Shown: positions 23,501 through 35,287, numbered from the stretch's first letter. The stretch is 64,000 bases of DNA from Cytidiella melzeri (GCA_022592445.1 JABYQR010000139.1:44684-108683), one strand, 5' to 3'. Notes: generated by a model not told the origin, from the sequence alone. Translations and numbers: made by a program.

Positions 23501-23646
23501 CAAACATACATTGTCCAAGAATTCAGGGGTTGAGATGTTTTGTTATCTTCCAAAGTACTGGTGATTCTTGCTCAGATTGAATAATGTTTGTGGCATGTCT
23601 TCTGATTGTATTCCTTGTTCAGAAAAGCAAGCAATGTCTGTAGATT

Positions 23647-24825
23647 TTTGTTAATATCTAAGTTTATAAAGGTCCGTGCGTAACATAGTTACATGTGAGA
23701 CCATAATCCAAAACCATGAAGCGGCTGCCAGTGCCCGCCCCAATTGTGGGTTGTTTTATACAGTCCTCCAATGAGTGGTGTGGACCGGACAGCAAGGCAG
23801 TGGTGTTCAGGCACTGCCCAAGTGTCACAACCTATACTTGGCAGAGACAGAAAGAGAGACATAGACCCCTGGCCCCGTGGTGGCCTGCGGCTGTAAGTGC
23901 CCGCTGTGAGTGCCTGCTGCAACTGCTATTTCTGACGGCTTTTTCAGGACGGATGAATGTGGTATGCCCTAGGCCTAATGCTTTAGCCCCATTTAAGCGC
24001 ATTGTTGCTACTACGCAGAAAGAGAAAATAACCCCCCCTCCGTTTAAGAAACAAACCATTCACCAACGTGCCAGGTCATGGCACTCAAAAGCCATTTCAC
24101 TGTCTGAGATTGAGGGTTTCTTTGCCAGATGCAGGGTAGAGAGTACCCCAACCCGCATCCGTGAGTTCTTCCCAGGCCAAGTGTCCTGCCTGACTAGGGT
24201 TTACCCGCCACCATGTAGATTCTGACAACAAGGGGTTGACCTCGCTACCGTCCTCATGATGACCATATTGTCTCAAATTGGAATCACGCTTTGCCACAGG
24301 AAGGTAAAATTCATCCTCTCCAGAATCCAGCGCATCTGCTGGCCTTCCATTAGCAAGGTATTGCTGCTCCCTCTGTGGCCCCCACCAACTGGAGTATGGA
24401 GGTTTGAACTCCAAGTTGTCTGTTAGATTTTTGCAGATCCATTCAACAGACTTTGCTCAGGCTTCCTCTGACCTAGCTTTGGCCTCAGCTTCAGCCTTGG
24501 CATGGTGATCATCCACTGGAATATGTCTCTCCTTTGGCATCTTCACCTTCAATATTGGGTCACGCCTCTGCTCCTCAGAAGCTTCCCCTTTGTGTATGAG
24601 CGTCCTTATAGTCCACTCATGGCCTGATCTCCACACATTGTGCATAAACTGCCGGTGGAATTTAGGGCTGTAATCAATTGGTATCCACTTGGTATGGGTA
24701 CAAAACATGGTCTGTTTGAGTATTGTCTCTACCCAACTTGTGTCACCGTGTATGAGTTGAAACAATTTGCAGCTAAATCTGAGGTTCTTGTTTCCACCAC
24801 ATTAGCCCATTCAAAAGTGCCTGCC
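23647..24825 (+). mobile_element. 1.18-kb insertion with ~14-15-bp target duplication, containing repeat R copy 2
   Basis: It is flanked by caatgtctgtagatt at 23632-23646 and 24826-24840. The unoccupied counterpart in the left foldback arm (near 20,690) shows a single related copy of that site. The left half is repeat R: TATA-like start, MKRLP frame, a probable intron ending in ttttcag, then MNVVCPRP continuing to about 24,225. The right half carries a minus-strand frame, 24,765-24,457, continuing after an in-frame TGA to 24,097 (HNVWRSGHEWTIRTL, FKPPYSSWWGPQREQQYL). I recognise neither protein. The long target duplication resembles that of target-primed (non-LTR) insertions more than that of a TIR transposon. 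Confidence 0.6.
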
Positions 24826-25240
24826 CAATGTCTGTAGATTGCTGTACATATACCTGACTAGAAATTGACATCATGTGCCAGCAGGATGGGAGTTTGAATC
24901 TGAGTCTGAGTGACCTTTGTCAGTAGACTGACCATAACTTTCTAAATTCCACTTAAATTGACAGGATTTCTGTGCCAGGATGTTGCCACAAGATAGGGCT
25001 ATCAAATGGTGTATAATATATATAGATTTGTGCCTGTGTGTGGTCTGTAAAAATCAGAAAGTGCATCTTGATTGCAAAAGTGATCTGATCTAAAGTGATA
25101 AAGGGCTCATAACAAAAACAGTGTGATGCTATTGACTGTATTCATTGCATTGATATCAAAACTGTTACTGTCTGTATTCTCCCATCAGATTCCCACACTT
25201 TGGGGGACAAAAGGATCACATCTGAAAAAGCATTGATGTG

Positions 25241-25903
25241 TGACATGGATTGTCCAACAGAAACCGGATTTTTCATCATAGTCACAAGTTTACAGTATCA
25301 GGCACCTATCTAGAGTGCTAATTTTCTGGCTAGGATTGTTACCAAACCTAACCCTAACCCGGGTCACGTGACATTCTGCCTTATTCATCAATAGTCCAGA
25401 CCCAAACCCTAGACTTGGTCTGGAGCGGTTCCAGATCAACCTAGGCTATTGTTTTATTGTTCCCCTTCTATTGTCAGGGATTCCCCAGGGATTCCCCCAG
25501 TTTCTATTGTTCTATTGCTCTATTGTCCTACGTACCCTGGTCCCTGATCTCTACTCTGGTCTGTTATCGTTCTATTGTTACTCTAGCCCTACAGTCACTC
25601 TAGTTCCTAGTGTGGGAACTTGTGCACAGACCGTGCAGACACCGTATATATAGTAGACCTTACCCTCCCTAGCTCTGCATCTTGACCTCTCTGTCATTTG
25701 CACTGCTAGGTTAGTTACTACATGTAACTTAGTATCACATCATATTAACTCTGTCATTTGCACTGCTAGTATCCGGCCTCTGTGCCTGCTTATCATTGAC
25801 TTTGACCTTGTTGTTGTTGCTGGAAATCCACTTCCACTTCCACTCCCGATCCACTCCACCCTTGTTCAGGTTTTATCAGTCTAGCAGCAGTCACTCCGCA
25901 AAA
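25241..25903 (+). mobile_element. Solo LTR, family A (copy B)
   Basis: It begins tgacatggattgtcc and ends at a degraded ctccgcaaaa. It is flanked by the 5-bp duplication atgtg (25236-25240 and 25904-25908). It lies in the right arm of the foldback element and is absent from the equivalent site of the left arm. TATA (gtatatatag) is near 25,645. Confidence 0.88.
25689..25769 (+). other. Intron-like segment with duplicated splice flank (LTR copy B)
   Basis: Twenty-one bases at 25689-25709, ending ..cactgctag, recur exactly at 25749-25769. The first is followed by gttagt and the second by tatccgg, making a 60-base GT-AG segment with tattaac before the acceptor repeat. The repeat differs from copy A at three positions, and both of its halves carry the same changes. 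Confidence 0.75.
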
Positions 25904-25950
25904 ATGTGCTGGAGCACACTGGAACAATTCTTCATTCTTCAGAAATTGCC

Positions 25951-27575
25951 ACAGTATGATAGTCTTGTGAATGTAAATGCTTGATAGTGCCCCATTTCTG
26001 CCATGTATCGGCCCAAGACTTCCTACAACAAGCTGCTGCAAATCCTTGTGGTGACTGTTGTGCCTGCACCAACAATTGGTCTGCAGGAGAGAACACAATT
26101 TGTACTTGCAGATGTCCACACAGGCAGGCAGACAGCCCACTTCCACAGCTAGTTGTCATGACCTGTGTTAGACAGGTTCTTGCGCTCATTCTTCTGTGGA
26201 CTGCATAGGCAAAACAAACTTGGGCCATTAATAGTTTTATGCACATAGCAGATGATATCATGGCACTGTGGGACTTGCAGTATATTTCACCTGCTGGACT
26301 CAGCCTGATGTTGAGAATACTCCTTGTTGCACACTTTCACACTCAGAGCTGAACAAGTTCAGCTTAATGCCTGTTCCACAATATTTGCTCAAAATCAACT
26401 TTTGCCAACATTCAACTCCTTATTGTGTTAATCCACTTCCCTAACATGTTTGACTGGCAAAACACACAGGCTATTGGCTCTGCAGTGATAGTGCTGTACA
26501 AAGATCAGCTGGAAGAATAAAGTAAAGTGTACTGGCTCATGTAATGGACAAACTTGTTCAGACTGGATGAATGCTCTAATGCACATCACATCAAAGGAAA
26601 AAGTGCACCTTCTGTCATAGCAGTAATGACATTGCATAGGAAATTGAACATACTATGCATGCTTGAAGACATGGATTTGATTTACATGGAGAATACATGC
26701 TGATAGACATACTGAATACAATGTTCATATTACAAAGTTAGATTTTGATATGTTAATGACAGTAATCAGGATGCAAATGTTTTGTTGCAATATATATACA
26801 TGCTCTACTACCAACTAAACACCTCTTTCTATTTAAGATGTACAACATGTAAATAACATTTGGACTTCATGGATTGTATCTTGCCATTTGCTGGCACTAT
26901 GGTAGAACTATATATTATAATGTAGTTTCCCATGCCTGATTTCAATGATATTTCAAGGTAGCAGAGTTTCCACAGTCTTGATAAGGGAATTATGCAGCCA
27001 TATAAGGTAACTGTAGTAGTAACCATCACATTAGCTGAGACATACAGATATGGGTTATGTAGACTTAGTAGCACATAGCACTATAGGAGAACTGCACATA
27101 TTTATACACCTATGCTCTAGTAGCATAGGAAATGACATAGAAAGCATGTAGTACAACTCCAGAGAATGCCTAACGCACACGTCTGAGGCCAAGTACTGGC
27201 ATGAGTCATTTACTCAATATGTACGCCTCTGCTACAAGTGCTGAGCCTAGTCATACACTGAGTCATGCACTTAGTAATACAGTAGAATAGCTGAAGTAGA
27301 CATGTATAGTAGCTGCTTACATAAGTAGATACAGACATGTATATAAGCAGAGCTGCTGAAGCAGCAATAATAATAAGACTCATCTTTGAAGCTTACCAGC
27401 CTCTGCCTCTCGCACACAACTTCCACTGTGTTACACTACTCCTGCAAGTCTTATGTATGTCATGTATCTGCACCAAGCTGCTGTACAGCCCTATGCAGCA
27501 ATTGTATACCCACTAGTTCACTGCTCATGTCCTTCCCTTTCTATTGTGATATTTAGTCAATCTTATGCATTGTCC
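25951..27575. repeat. Downstream part of the S2 repeat unit, no genes
   Basis: AT-rich DNA without supported genes. Blocks at 26,260-26,520 and 26,700-26,930 are inverted relatives of sequence at 53,760-54,260, 56,655-57,050 and 58,860-59,100. The stretch 27,400-27,575 matches, inverted, the DNA just after secreted gene S4 (44,615-44,776). S2 and S4 therefore share downstream as well as coding DNA. Confidence 0.55.
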
Positions 27576-28162
27576 TCAGACTACCTGGTCTGCCCAATAA
27601 ACTACACCACATGAACTGGCTGTTTGCTCTGTAGGGTGCTCCTGGACATGTCCTGCAGCCTCTACCTCATGAGCTACATCTTTAACCTTTGCAACACATC
27701 CTGCAGCCTCTGCCTCTTTAGCTACATTCTGAACCTTTACATATAAGAAAAGTGTCTGGTATTCTTTTGGAGAGACACCCTCAGGAGGGTCTATGTCCCC
27801 ATTCCGCAATGCACTTACCATTTTGTCAAATTTTTTCCATAATTCTACTCTCAACTTATTGAACCTTGTTGCAGAGTCCTGGTACTGCTGGGAAGTGAAA
27901 GGAAATTTGTGCCATGTAAGACCCACTTCTTTTCAAGCAGATCCCACTCCAGATGGGGAAGGTTGCTGCAGAGATTATTAGAGCAGGAACCGCTAGGGCT
28001 AGCAGAACGGAAGCAGCCGGAAAGAGACAAAGGGTCCAATTCTTTCAATTTGGGAGAGGCAGCAGACATTTCCCAGGCATGTATTGTGCTGGTGAAGATG
28101 GTGACAAACAAAATGAGAGAGGTTGAGAATTGTGTGATGGTGTTGGAAGGGTGATTGGACAT
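27576..28162 (-). pseudogene. Secreted protein S2, broken paralogue of S4
   Basis: The first frame (from 28,162) contains the family signal peptide TQFSTSLILFVTIFTSTIHA and LPHLEWDLLEKKWVLHGT. The second frame (to 27,576) continues as SQQYQDSATRFNKL, DIDPPEGVSPKEYQTLFLYV and two copies of a VAKEAEAAG-type repeat, matching S4 throughout. One missing base near 27,905 relative to S4 separates the frames. The ATG used by S3 and S4 reads ACA here, although an upstream in-frame ATG remains. The TATA box region seen in the other members is not found upstream. I call it a pseudogene; a sequencing error could explain the frameshift but not the lost start and promoter. Confidence 0.65.
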
Positions 28163-28499
28163 GGATTTGGAAGGAGAGCAAGATTGCTAACTGTGAGATA
28201 TCTTGATCAGTACAGTAATCCAAGGCAATTGCATTGCAGGCAATGAGGTACATACCAGCCAGCATTGAAGCAGTGCACAGACCTGAAGCAACAAGAAGGA
28301 TGATTTGATGAACATTCAGAGGATCAGTGAGATGTCTAGCTGTAAGTACAATTTTAGTCCAGTGACCCAAAGCATAAACAATGTGAACATTAAGTGTTCT
28401 AGCACATTTTAAGGACATGTGATGAGTCTGCCAACTTGCAAGTTGCTGCCATGCAGTCACATGTACTTTGTCACATGCATAAGCCATGTGCCATTAATA

Positions 28500-29270
28500 T
28501 GATAAGGTAAGACAAGAAAAAAAGAAAAGCTAAAGTTTGTGACAATTGCCTTTCTGCAGAACATTGCTGTTGCCTCACTCGACATCAACTTTGAGGGAGC
28601 CTAGTGATGAAAGTGAGTGTTCTGGGTGGATTTCTGTGAAAGCTGTCACCAGTAACAAAATTACTTGAGATGGTAAGTATCCTTGGAAAATCAGTCACAA
28701 AATTTGCCTCCAGTGATAAAATTATTGATGAAAGTAACTATTCTGGAAAAGTCTCCAACCCAGGCTGTCACAAGTTAAAAAAATGCTTTGAAGGTTAGTG
28801 CCATGACCAAAAGGCCTTACAAAGTGAGTCATGTAGACTACTGTACTCCTGCAACCTGTGCCTGCAGCGCGGGCTAAGTATGTGACAAAATGTCACCCTG
28901 GTGAGTTCAACTACAATTGACATGTGTCTGCCCTCTGTAATGTTGCTAAATTTTAGCAACGTAGTCAGTCACAAGTCATACCCAGGCCCTTTACCATGGT
29001 TACTCTACAGTAATTGATCTTTTTGATTTGTTTGCCAAAACAAAGTTACTCACTAAATTGACCATCCTGGACCAACTTACTGATGGCTGTTGTAATCTGT
29101 AAATCAACTGCTTACTCAAGTAAACATTCTTTACTAAGCTTAAGATGAAAGCTTTTTTCTGTAGCAGTAATACTTGCTGTATTGACTATTTTTGATTGCC
29201 TTCCTTCATATAGTTGCTATCTGTAATAATGAAGTTTGCCTACTTACGCTCTACTGTTACAATGAGGTAA
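28500..29270. repeat. Degenerate gtaacaa-type repeat units
   Basis: No gene. Several units related to the ~60-bp array (accagtaacaaaattactt, agtaagtatcc) occur at 28,620-28,820 and 29,040-29,270, too diverged to count. Confidence 0.45.
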
Positions 29271-29820
29271 TTATCCATAACTTTGTGCCCTATGTACTCC
29301 GCTACTTTCTGCCCAATTCATTCCACTACTTTCTGCCTGATATACTCCACTAATTCCGGCCAGATGTCCCACACTACTTCCTGCCAGATGTCCCACACGA
29401 CTTGAAATGCCTTCCAGCTCGCCAGACAGCATGTTCCCCTCAGTCAGCATCCTTTCCTCAGTTGGCTAATGGACTTTTGTGGCGCTACTCATGGACTTCA
29501 CCCCTATTGGACATTCTTTTGTCTCTTGTCTCATGACCCCTTTGTAGTATGATCACATCTTTTGTTTCATCACGCGGACACTGCCTTGTTGCCATCTTTC
29601 TTGTAGTATATAACCCTTTCACCCTGGTTCTCTACTCCTCTGTTGTGCTCTCATCATTGCACCTGGAGTGAGCATTTCCCTCATTGCTCTTGCATTATGC
29701 TGTATGCTCATATGCCCTGTTACCTAGTTTACTCGTCTTCATGTGTACTAGATACATTCTATATTCACATTGTGCTCTCATCATTGCACCTGGATTAACT
29801 CATGTCCGTGTGTACTAGGT
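29271..29820 (+). mobile_element. LTR-like sequence (boundaries unproven)
   Basis: A short ~28-bp unit around actttctgcc is repeated from 29,295 to 29,405. A promoter-like gtatataaccc is near 29,607. Twenty-five bases at 29643-29667 are repeated exactly at 29770-29794; the first copy is followed by gtgagc. This resembles the duplicated splice flank of the other LTRs, but the second copy does not end in AG. I found no target duplication. Confidence 0.4.
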
Positions 29821-29864
29821 CCCTACAATCTGCAGTGGGTTTACAACAGCACATCTACCCCTGC

Positions 29865-30278
29865 CTAAGTGACTATGTCCTCTTGACTCCTCTTTGGTGG
29901 CAGTGTAGCGCCTGCATTATCAATTGCTCCATGCAATTCAAAGACCCGAGAAATATCCCTATATGGACCCCTGTGTTTGAAGCTATACCACAACTTTCTA
30001 AGTCGGTTGCCTTGTTGTACCACAGCTGTGATTTGCTTGTATGTTTCTGGTGATGACTGCTGAAATCCATTAATGCGGTCCACAGCATCATAGTATTCCA
30101 TTTTACTGCTGAAAGGTGCATGATATACAACATGTTTCTGCTTTTCTGGACTCCACTCCACACGGACAGGCTTGGTAAAAATGGCTCTCCTGCTGTGTGG
30201 AGCAGCAGCCACTGTCAAGGTATGGGATGTGCTGATGAAGATGGTAGCCAACAAGATGAGAGAGGCTGAGAACTGCAT
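29865..30278 (-). CDS. Small secreted protein S3
   Basis: The 137-residue frame starts MQFSASLILLATIFISTSHT, a strong signal peptide with probable cleavage near TVAAA. PHSRRAIF follows, with a dibasic site that a Kex2-type protease could use. The mature part (VRVEWSPEKQKHVVYHAPFS, YDAVDRINGF, ITAVVQQGNRLRKLW) matches nothing I know. Its first 18 codons, leader and 1.2 kb of upstream DNA are nearly identical to those of S4, but the rest is unrelated to S4. The TPHSRR/APHSRR stretch links it instead to S1. The start is fixed by the shared signal peptide. No cysteine is seen in the mature part, unlike many effectors. Confidence 0.6.
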   Translation of the reverse strand: MQFSASLILLATIFISTSHTLTVAAAPHSRRAIFTKPVRVEWSPEKQKHVVYHAPFSSKMEYYDAVDRINGFQQSSPETYKQITAVVQQGNRLRKLWYSFKHRGPYRDISRVFELHGAIDNAGATLPPKRSQEDIVT

Positions 30279-31528
30279 GATGGTATAGGAAAGGTGGTGG
30301 GGAAAGGGTTTGGAAGAAAAGCAAGATGAATAGCTGTAAAAAATGATGATCAGTACAGTAGTCCAAGGCACGTGCATTCCAGGCAACAAAGTACATACCA
30401 GCCAGCGCTGAAGTGGCAAACAGAGCTGAAGCAACAAGAAGGATGATTTGTTTAGGGTTTTGAGGAATGGCAAGACAGAGCTGTAAGTACAATCTTAGTC
30501 CAGTGACCCAGGGCATAAACAATGTGAACATCACTGTACTTACCGACCAGCACTGAAGCAATGAAAAAACTGGGAGAAATGGGGGTGTGCTGAGGTATGA
30601 GGATGGTGGGTACAAGGGGCTTTATATGGCTTGTGGTCAGGCTATGTTGATGCAACAAGCAGTGCTTCCATGATGTAAGAACATGGTGAAGCTGTTTCAG
30701 GTTTGCTCCTGAGGCAATGATCAGTGTTATGTTACTACCAAATGTGTCAGGGAACAGCCTTGATACCACCACATCAACTGCAGCATCATGTTTGAGTAGT
30801 TCTCACATGTAAAGGAGTGGGTCTCATCACTTGCAGCACTGGGTACGCAAGGCAAAGTTTCTTGTACCACAAGCAAACATGCTGCGTCTGCAAAGCAACC
30901 ACACAACACAAGGAGATTGATTTCTTGCTGCATCATGAGTATTGCTAATTCCTGAAGGCATCCCGCAACAGGGGAAATTAAGAGAAAAAATGTGGAAGAT
31001 GCAACACCGCCACCAAGGCTGTTCTTACAAGATATAGCATTGTTGATGCCTCTGTTGCTTCCTTGTGAGAGGTCTGAACCAATGATCACAGCCACGAGAT
31101 GTCTCGAATTTCCGTTATAGTACCGGGACCACAGCTTTTACGACTGGCTACTCTCAAACGCATTTGCTCGTCTGTAACATACACTACTGGATGCTGATCT
31201 GCGGTTGGGGGGATCTTCGAACGGTCTGTGAGAGTGCCTGCTTCTTCCAGGCACTCGAAACAAAGAAGCATCCACGCAGAATTTGAGCGGTACTCAGAGC
31301 GCCTGTTGGTATGATGGTTTCGGTTTCGTGTGCACTGTTTGATAGTACCTGCCGCACTGCTTGCTCACACTCTGCTGCTGGGCATGCTCTCTGTGGCCAT
31401 CATCTCGAGGCTGGGTGGGCATGTGACTGTCCATGCACATTTGTCAAGGCGTAAAATGGACAGCGATGGCTACTCCGAAGAGCAAGGAGAGCTCTTTGTC
31501 GATGAGACTCCGGGTGAACTCCCAGCAG
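30224..31528 (-). repeat. Left arm of the 1.3-kb inverted repeat (promoter and leader of S3)
   Basis: Reverse-complement match to 42,807-44,128. It holds the S3 signal-peptide codons, a two-intron leader, a TATAAA box (30626-30621), and further upstream a 61-codon frame (31271-31086, MLLCFECLEEAG...). At the outer end lies a small exon-like piece MDSDGYSEEQGELFVDE followed by gtatgt. The 61-codon frame differs from its partner by one residue. Whether it is expressed is unknown; I treat it as part of the repeat. Confidence 0.8.
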
Positions 31529-31886
31529 CCGGTATGTTTTGGGGGCTGATGGCTGTCTCATCTGGCATATGCATGCTCTGCTCGCCAGAGGACCTGCTGT
31601 GCGTTTCTAACAAACAAAACACACACAGAATCAAAATAAAGTAAATAAAACATGGCCTAACCCATCACTGGAATAATAAAATCAAGGCAAGTCATCAATC
31701 AGACGTTATCATTCCCTCGCAGCGCATGGTTCTCTCCTCTTATCGCTCCCACCCTCAGATCTATCCCGATTCTCCCATTCAAAACCGACACCACACCCGA
31801 CTATATATTCCGCCCTTGTCAGACACTCCCTCCCCACCGTCCGTCCCCCGTCCCCCTCCTCCTGCTCCCCCAAGGCCACTCTCACA
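31529..31886. other. Promoter region of the permease gene
   Basis: Between the repeat arm and the permease start. It contains pyrimidine-rich tracts (31,820-31,875) typical of fungal promoters just upstream of the ATG, and a tatatattcc at about 31,802. No other feature is seen. Confidence 0.4.
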
Positions 31887-34125
31887 ATGGCCACCGTGCC
31901 CGAGTACCAGTCTCCTTCTTACGACAATGAAAAGGACACGAGCTCCCTCGAAAAGGGCTCTCCCCGCCCCGACGTCTACGTCGCCAAAGCGGACGACCGT
32001 TACCACTTCGACGCCCACGAGCTCGACCGCGTCCAGAGAAAGCTGAAGCAGAGGCATGTCCAGATGATTGCCGTGCGTAGTGCTTCCCTTGCCCTTCCTC
32101 GTCCTACATATCCACCCAACTAAACAAAAATTAGGTCGCAGGCACAATCGGGACAGGTCTCTTCCTCGGTTCTGGTTCCGCCTTGTCTGGCGCAGGTCCT
32201 CTCGGAGCCCTCATTGCCTACGCCGTAGTCGGCTCCGTCGCCTACTCCGCCCTTTGCGCCATCGGCGAAATGACCTCTCACGCCCCCATATCCGGCACCT
32301 TTCCTCATTTTGCTGCCCGTTGGGTAGACCCTGCCCTTGGTTTTGCGCTCGGGTGAGCATTTTTTCCGTGATAAGCACTTCCAGGATACTCAATGACGAT
32401 CTAGATGGAACTATTGGTATTCGAACGCCATCTCTACCCCGGTTGAAATCACCGCTGCCACTATTTTGATCTCGTTCTGGGATTCAGACGTAGGTGTTTT
32501 TTTCACCATCTCTAAATCTGCTTCACTCGTCGTTAAACTTCACGAATCCCACAGTTGAAACATCAAGCAGCGTACACCGCAGTGATTTGCATTCTCGTCA
32601 GCTTGATCAACATCTTTGGTGTTCGATGGTTCGGAGAGTCCGAGTTCTTCTTCTCCATCATCAAGCGTTCGTTGTCTTTTTACCTTTCTTTCCACCTTGT
32701 TCGTTCTCATCGCCCTTCGCAGTCCTTCTCATTACTGGCCTCATCTTGACCGGCCTCGTCATTGACCTCGGCGGAGGACCTGACCACGACCGCCGCGGGT
32801 TCCGCTACTGGAAGAACCCCGGCGCCGTTGCTGGCGCAGGTCTCGAGCCCAATCACATCGGCGTCGATCGTTTCCTTGGCATCCTCACCGTTTTCGTTCA
32901 GGCTGGTTTCTCCTTCCAGGGCATGGAGCTCACCGCCATGTACGTGTTAGCTTTCCTCCATGTATATGTGTGTTTTCAGCGACTCACCTCGCTGACACAG
33001 CGCTGCCTCTGAAACAGAGAGCCCTCGACGCAACATCGCCAAGGCCATTCGCCGCGTCTTCTGGCGTATCGTTATCTTTTACGTAAGCCCTCTCCCTCTC
33101 CCTTCCCTACCCTTGTACTCACCCCCCACGGGCAGATCCTCGGCATCCTCATCACCGGCATGCTCGTCCCCTACAACGACCCCGCTCTACTCAACGGCTC
33201 CGGCACCGCGACAGAATCACCCTACGTCATCGCCATGCAACGCGCCGGTATCAAAGTCCTCCCACACATCGTCAACGCCTGCGTCTTCACCTCTGCATTC
33301 TCCGCCGGCAACTCTTTCCTGTTCGCCGCATCCCGTGTTCTCTACGGTTTAGCTCTCAGAGGCCAGGCGCCCAAAATCTTTGCGTACTGCACCAAACAAG
33401 GCTTGCCGCTAGTTGCCGTGCTCTTCACGAGCTTGTTTGCGTGGCTGGCGTTCATGAACACGTCGAGTTCGGCGGAGGTTGTCTTCAAGTGAGCGTTGGA
33501 ATGAACTGATGAGCGGTCGGGGTGGTGGTAACTGATCGCGTTCTTTAACAGCTGGCTCGTCAACCTCTCGACCGTCGCCGGGTTCTTTAGTTGGCTCGGC
33601 ATGAACGTTACCTACCTCTTCTTCTGTACGTTTCTCCCCCTACTCACCCCGTTCTCGACTCTGAATCATATTTCGATTTGTACAGACCGCGGGATGAAAG
33701 CCCAAGGCTTCGACCGCACCAAACTCATTTACCACTCCAAACTCCAACCCTGGCTCTCCTACTGGGGCATCTTCTGGCTCACCGTCTTCATCCTCGTCAC
33801 CGGTCTCCCCGTGTTCTGGGATTTCAACGCCTCGGATTTCTTGACAAGCTGTACGTGTTTATTCCAACTCATTCATCCTCTTTGTGTGTGTATGTGTGGG
33901 AGAGAGAGAGAGTGGAAGCTAACATTAACTACGCTATATTTCTTAGACATAAACATCCCCATCTTCTTCGGGCTGTACATATTCTGGAAGGTCCTCAAAC
34001 GGACCAAAGTGTGGAAACCGACCGAGATGGACTTCGTCACCGGCATCCCCTCCATCGAGGAGACAGAGGTGCCCGAGCAGCCGCCAAGAAATTTTGGAGA
34101 CAAAGTCTTCAACGTTTTGTTCTAG
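31887..34125 (+). CDS. Amino-acid permease (APC superfamily, fungal AAT/YAT family)
   Basis: Spliced model: exons 31887-32072, 32135-32352, 32405-32489, 32555-32666, 32723-32939, 33001-33082, 33136-33488, 33552-33625, 33686-33850 and 33947-34125, giving 556 residues, a usual length for 12-helix plasma-membrane permeases. A cytosolic N-terminus of about 60 residues ends in LKQRHVQMIA. Helix 1 begins with the hallmark VAGTIGTGLFLGSGSAL. Other family text is CAIGEMTSHAPISGTF, WNYWYSNAISTPVEITAAT, AGFSFQGMELTAIAASE, TESPRRNIAKAIRRVFWR and SAGNSFLFAASRVLYGLA. Substrate cannot be told from sequence. Exons 2-4 with their introns were copied into the fragment at 42,490-42,800. The gene itself looks intact. 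Confidence 0.9.
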
Positions 34126-35287
34126 ATCCAACCTACTGGTTACTCACTAATCGCATTGTGGATAGTTGGATGAGTTTTGGAGGGAAGGGAAGGTTTGGGT
34201 TGGGATTTTGTTGTGACGAGGGATATGGAGGAGGAGGGTGTACGATATAGGGGTTTTTAGTTCACGATTCTTTTGACGACATAAAATATTTATGACACTT
34301 GACTTAAGGGTTTTGCATGGACTATCGTTCAATATTCATGTGCTTCGAGCAAACGGCGGCGGGCAGAGAGAGGCTCGGTGTTCGAGATCTTGAGCTTTCA
34401 CCCAAACACAGTCGCATAGCGTAGTAACGTGTTGTATTGTCCAAAAATGCACTACTGTAAACAGTAAACACCCTTGATCAGACGTGAGACAAGTCTGCAG
34501 CAACGAGTTCAAGCGTTAACATCCAAAGAACCATGCATACTACATAGCTATCGTGATAGCAATACTCGATATCTTGACGTACGTATTTGCATATAGCCTA
34601 AGATCTGGACGATGCCTAGCTACAGAGAACTTCAGAGTACGCACTACCATACATGAAGCATAACTATATACTCGGCCGTGCGAGAGAAAAAGTCGGGTGG
34701 GAGGCAGTCACTTGCTCCCTTGTCCCACAGTGCATGCACCAACCCAGGGAGGATCTTCGTGAACCCACTGCAAACCGACGCAAAACCCTTCCTATCGCTC
34801 CAGTCAACAAAGAGGACCACATACTGAATCAGGAAGTAGTTTCACTCACAGTACTGTGTTAAGGTTGACACTATCGCTTCTCGATTGAAATTGGCCAACC
34901 TTACGGTTACGGCGGTACAATTATGTATCGTGAAACACAATATCAAGACCGCAGCCTATTCCCTCTCCATACGAGTCACGGAGGCCTGGAAGCTTATTCG
35001 AGGAGCTTGGATGAAAACTCGATACCTCCAGAGCTCGGAACTGCAGTCAAGACTGGAACGGGTAAATTTCGTCACCCAACTCCTCCCCCAAAACCCAATC
35101 ATCCCTTGTCGCTATCGTGCCGAAACCCACACATACAAGCTCCGACCTCTCCATTCTTTTCGGCCTCTCAAATCCGCAACGTCATCGCAAGCGCTGTATA
35201 GTGCCCGCCACATCCCAAACTTGAACGCCCAGTCCCACGAACGAACGAACACAAAGCCCAGCCTGCCAAGAACAGTCCAAACCCAAA
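34126..35287. other. Intergenic, nothing identified
   Basis: About 1.1 kb between convergent genes. It contains short open frames of ordinary random length and no repeat that I could match elsewhere in the window. Confidence 0.4.

Larger units (their letters stand above)
20240..25950. mobile_element. Large foldback element, two multi-kb arms
   Basis: The sequence folds back on itself around about 22,386. Positions 22,085-22,315 pair with 22,457-22,690, 21,660 with 23,060, 20,830 with 23,510, 20,690 with 23,646/24,826, and 20,250 with 25,230/25,920. Similarity stops at both outer ends at the motif caattcctgaagaatgaag and its inverse, so these look like element termini. The right arm was later split by a 1.18-kb insertion and by a solo LTR, which explains its greater length. 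No transposase gene is visible. Confidence 0.7.
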
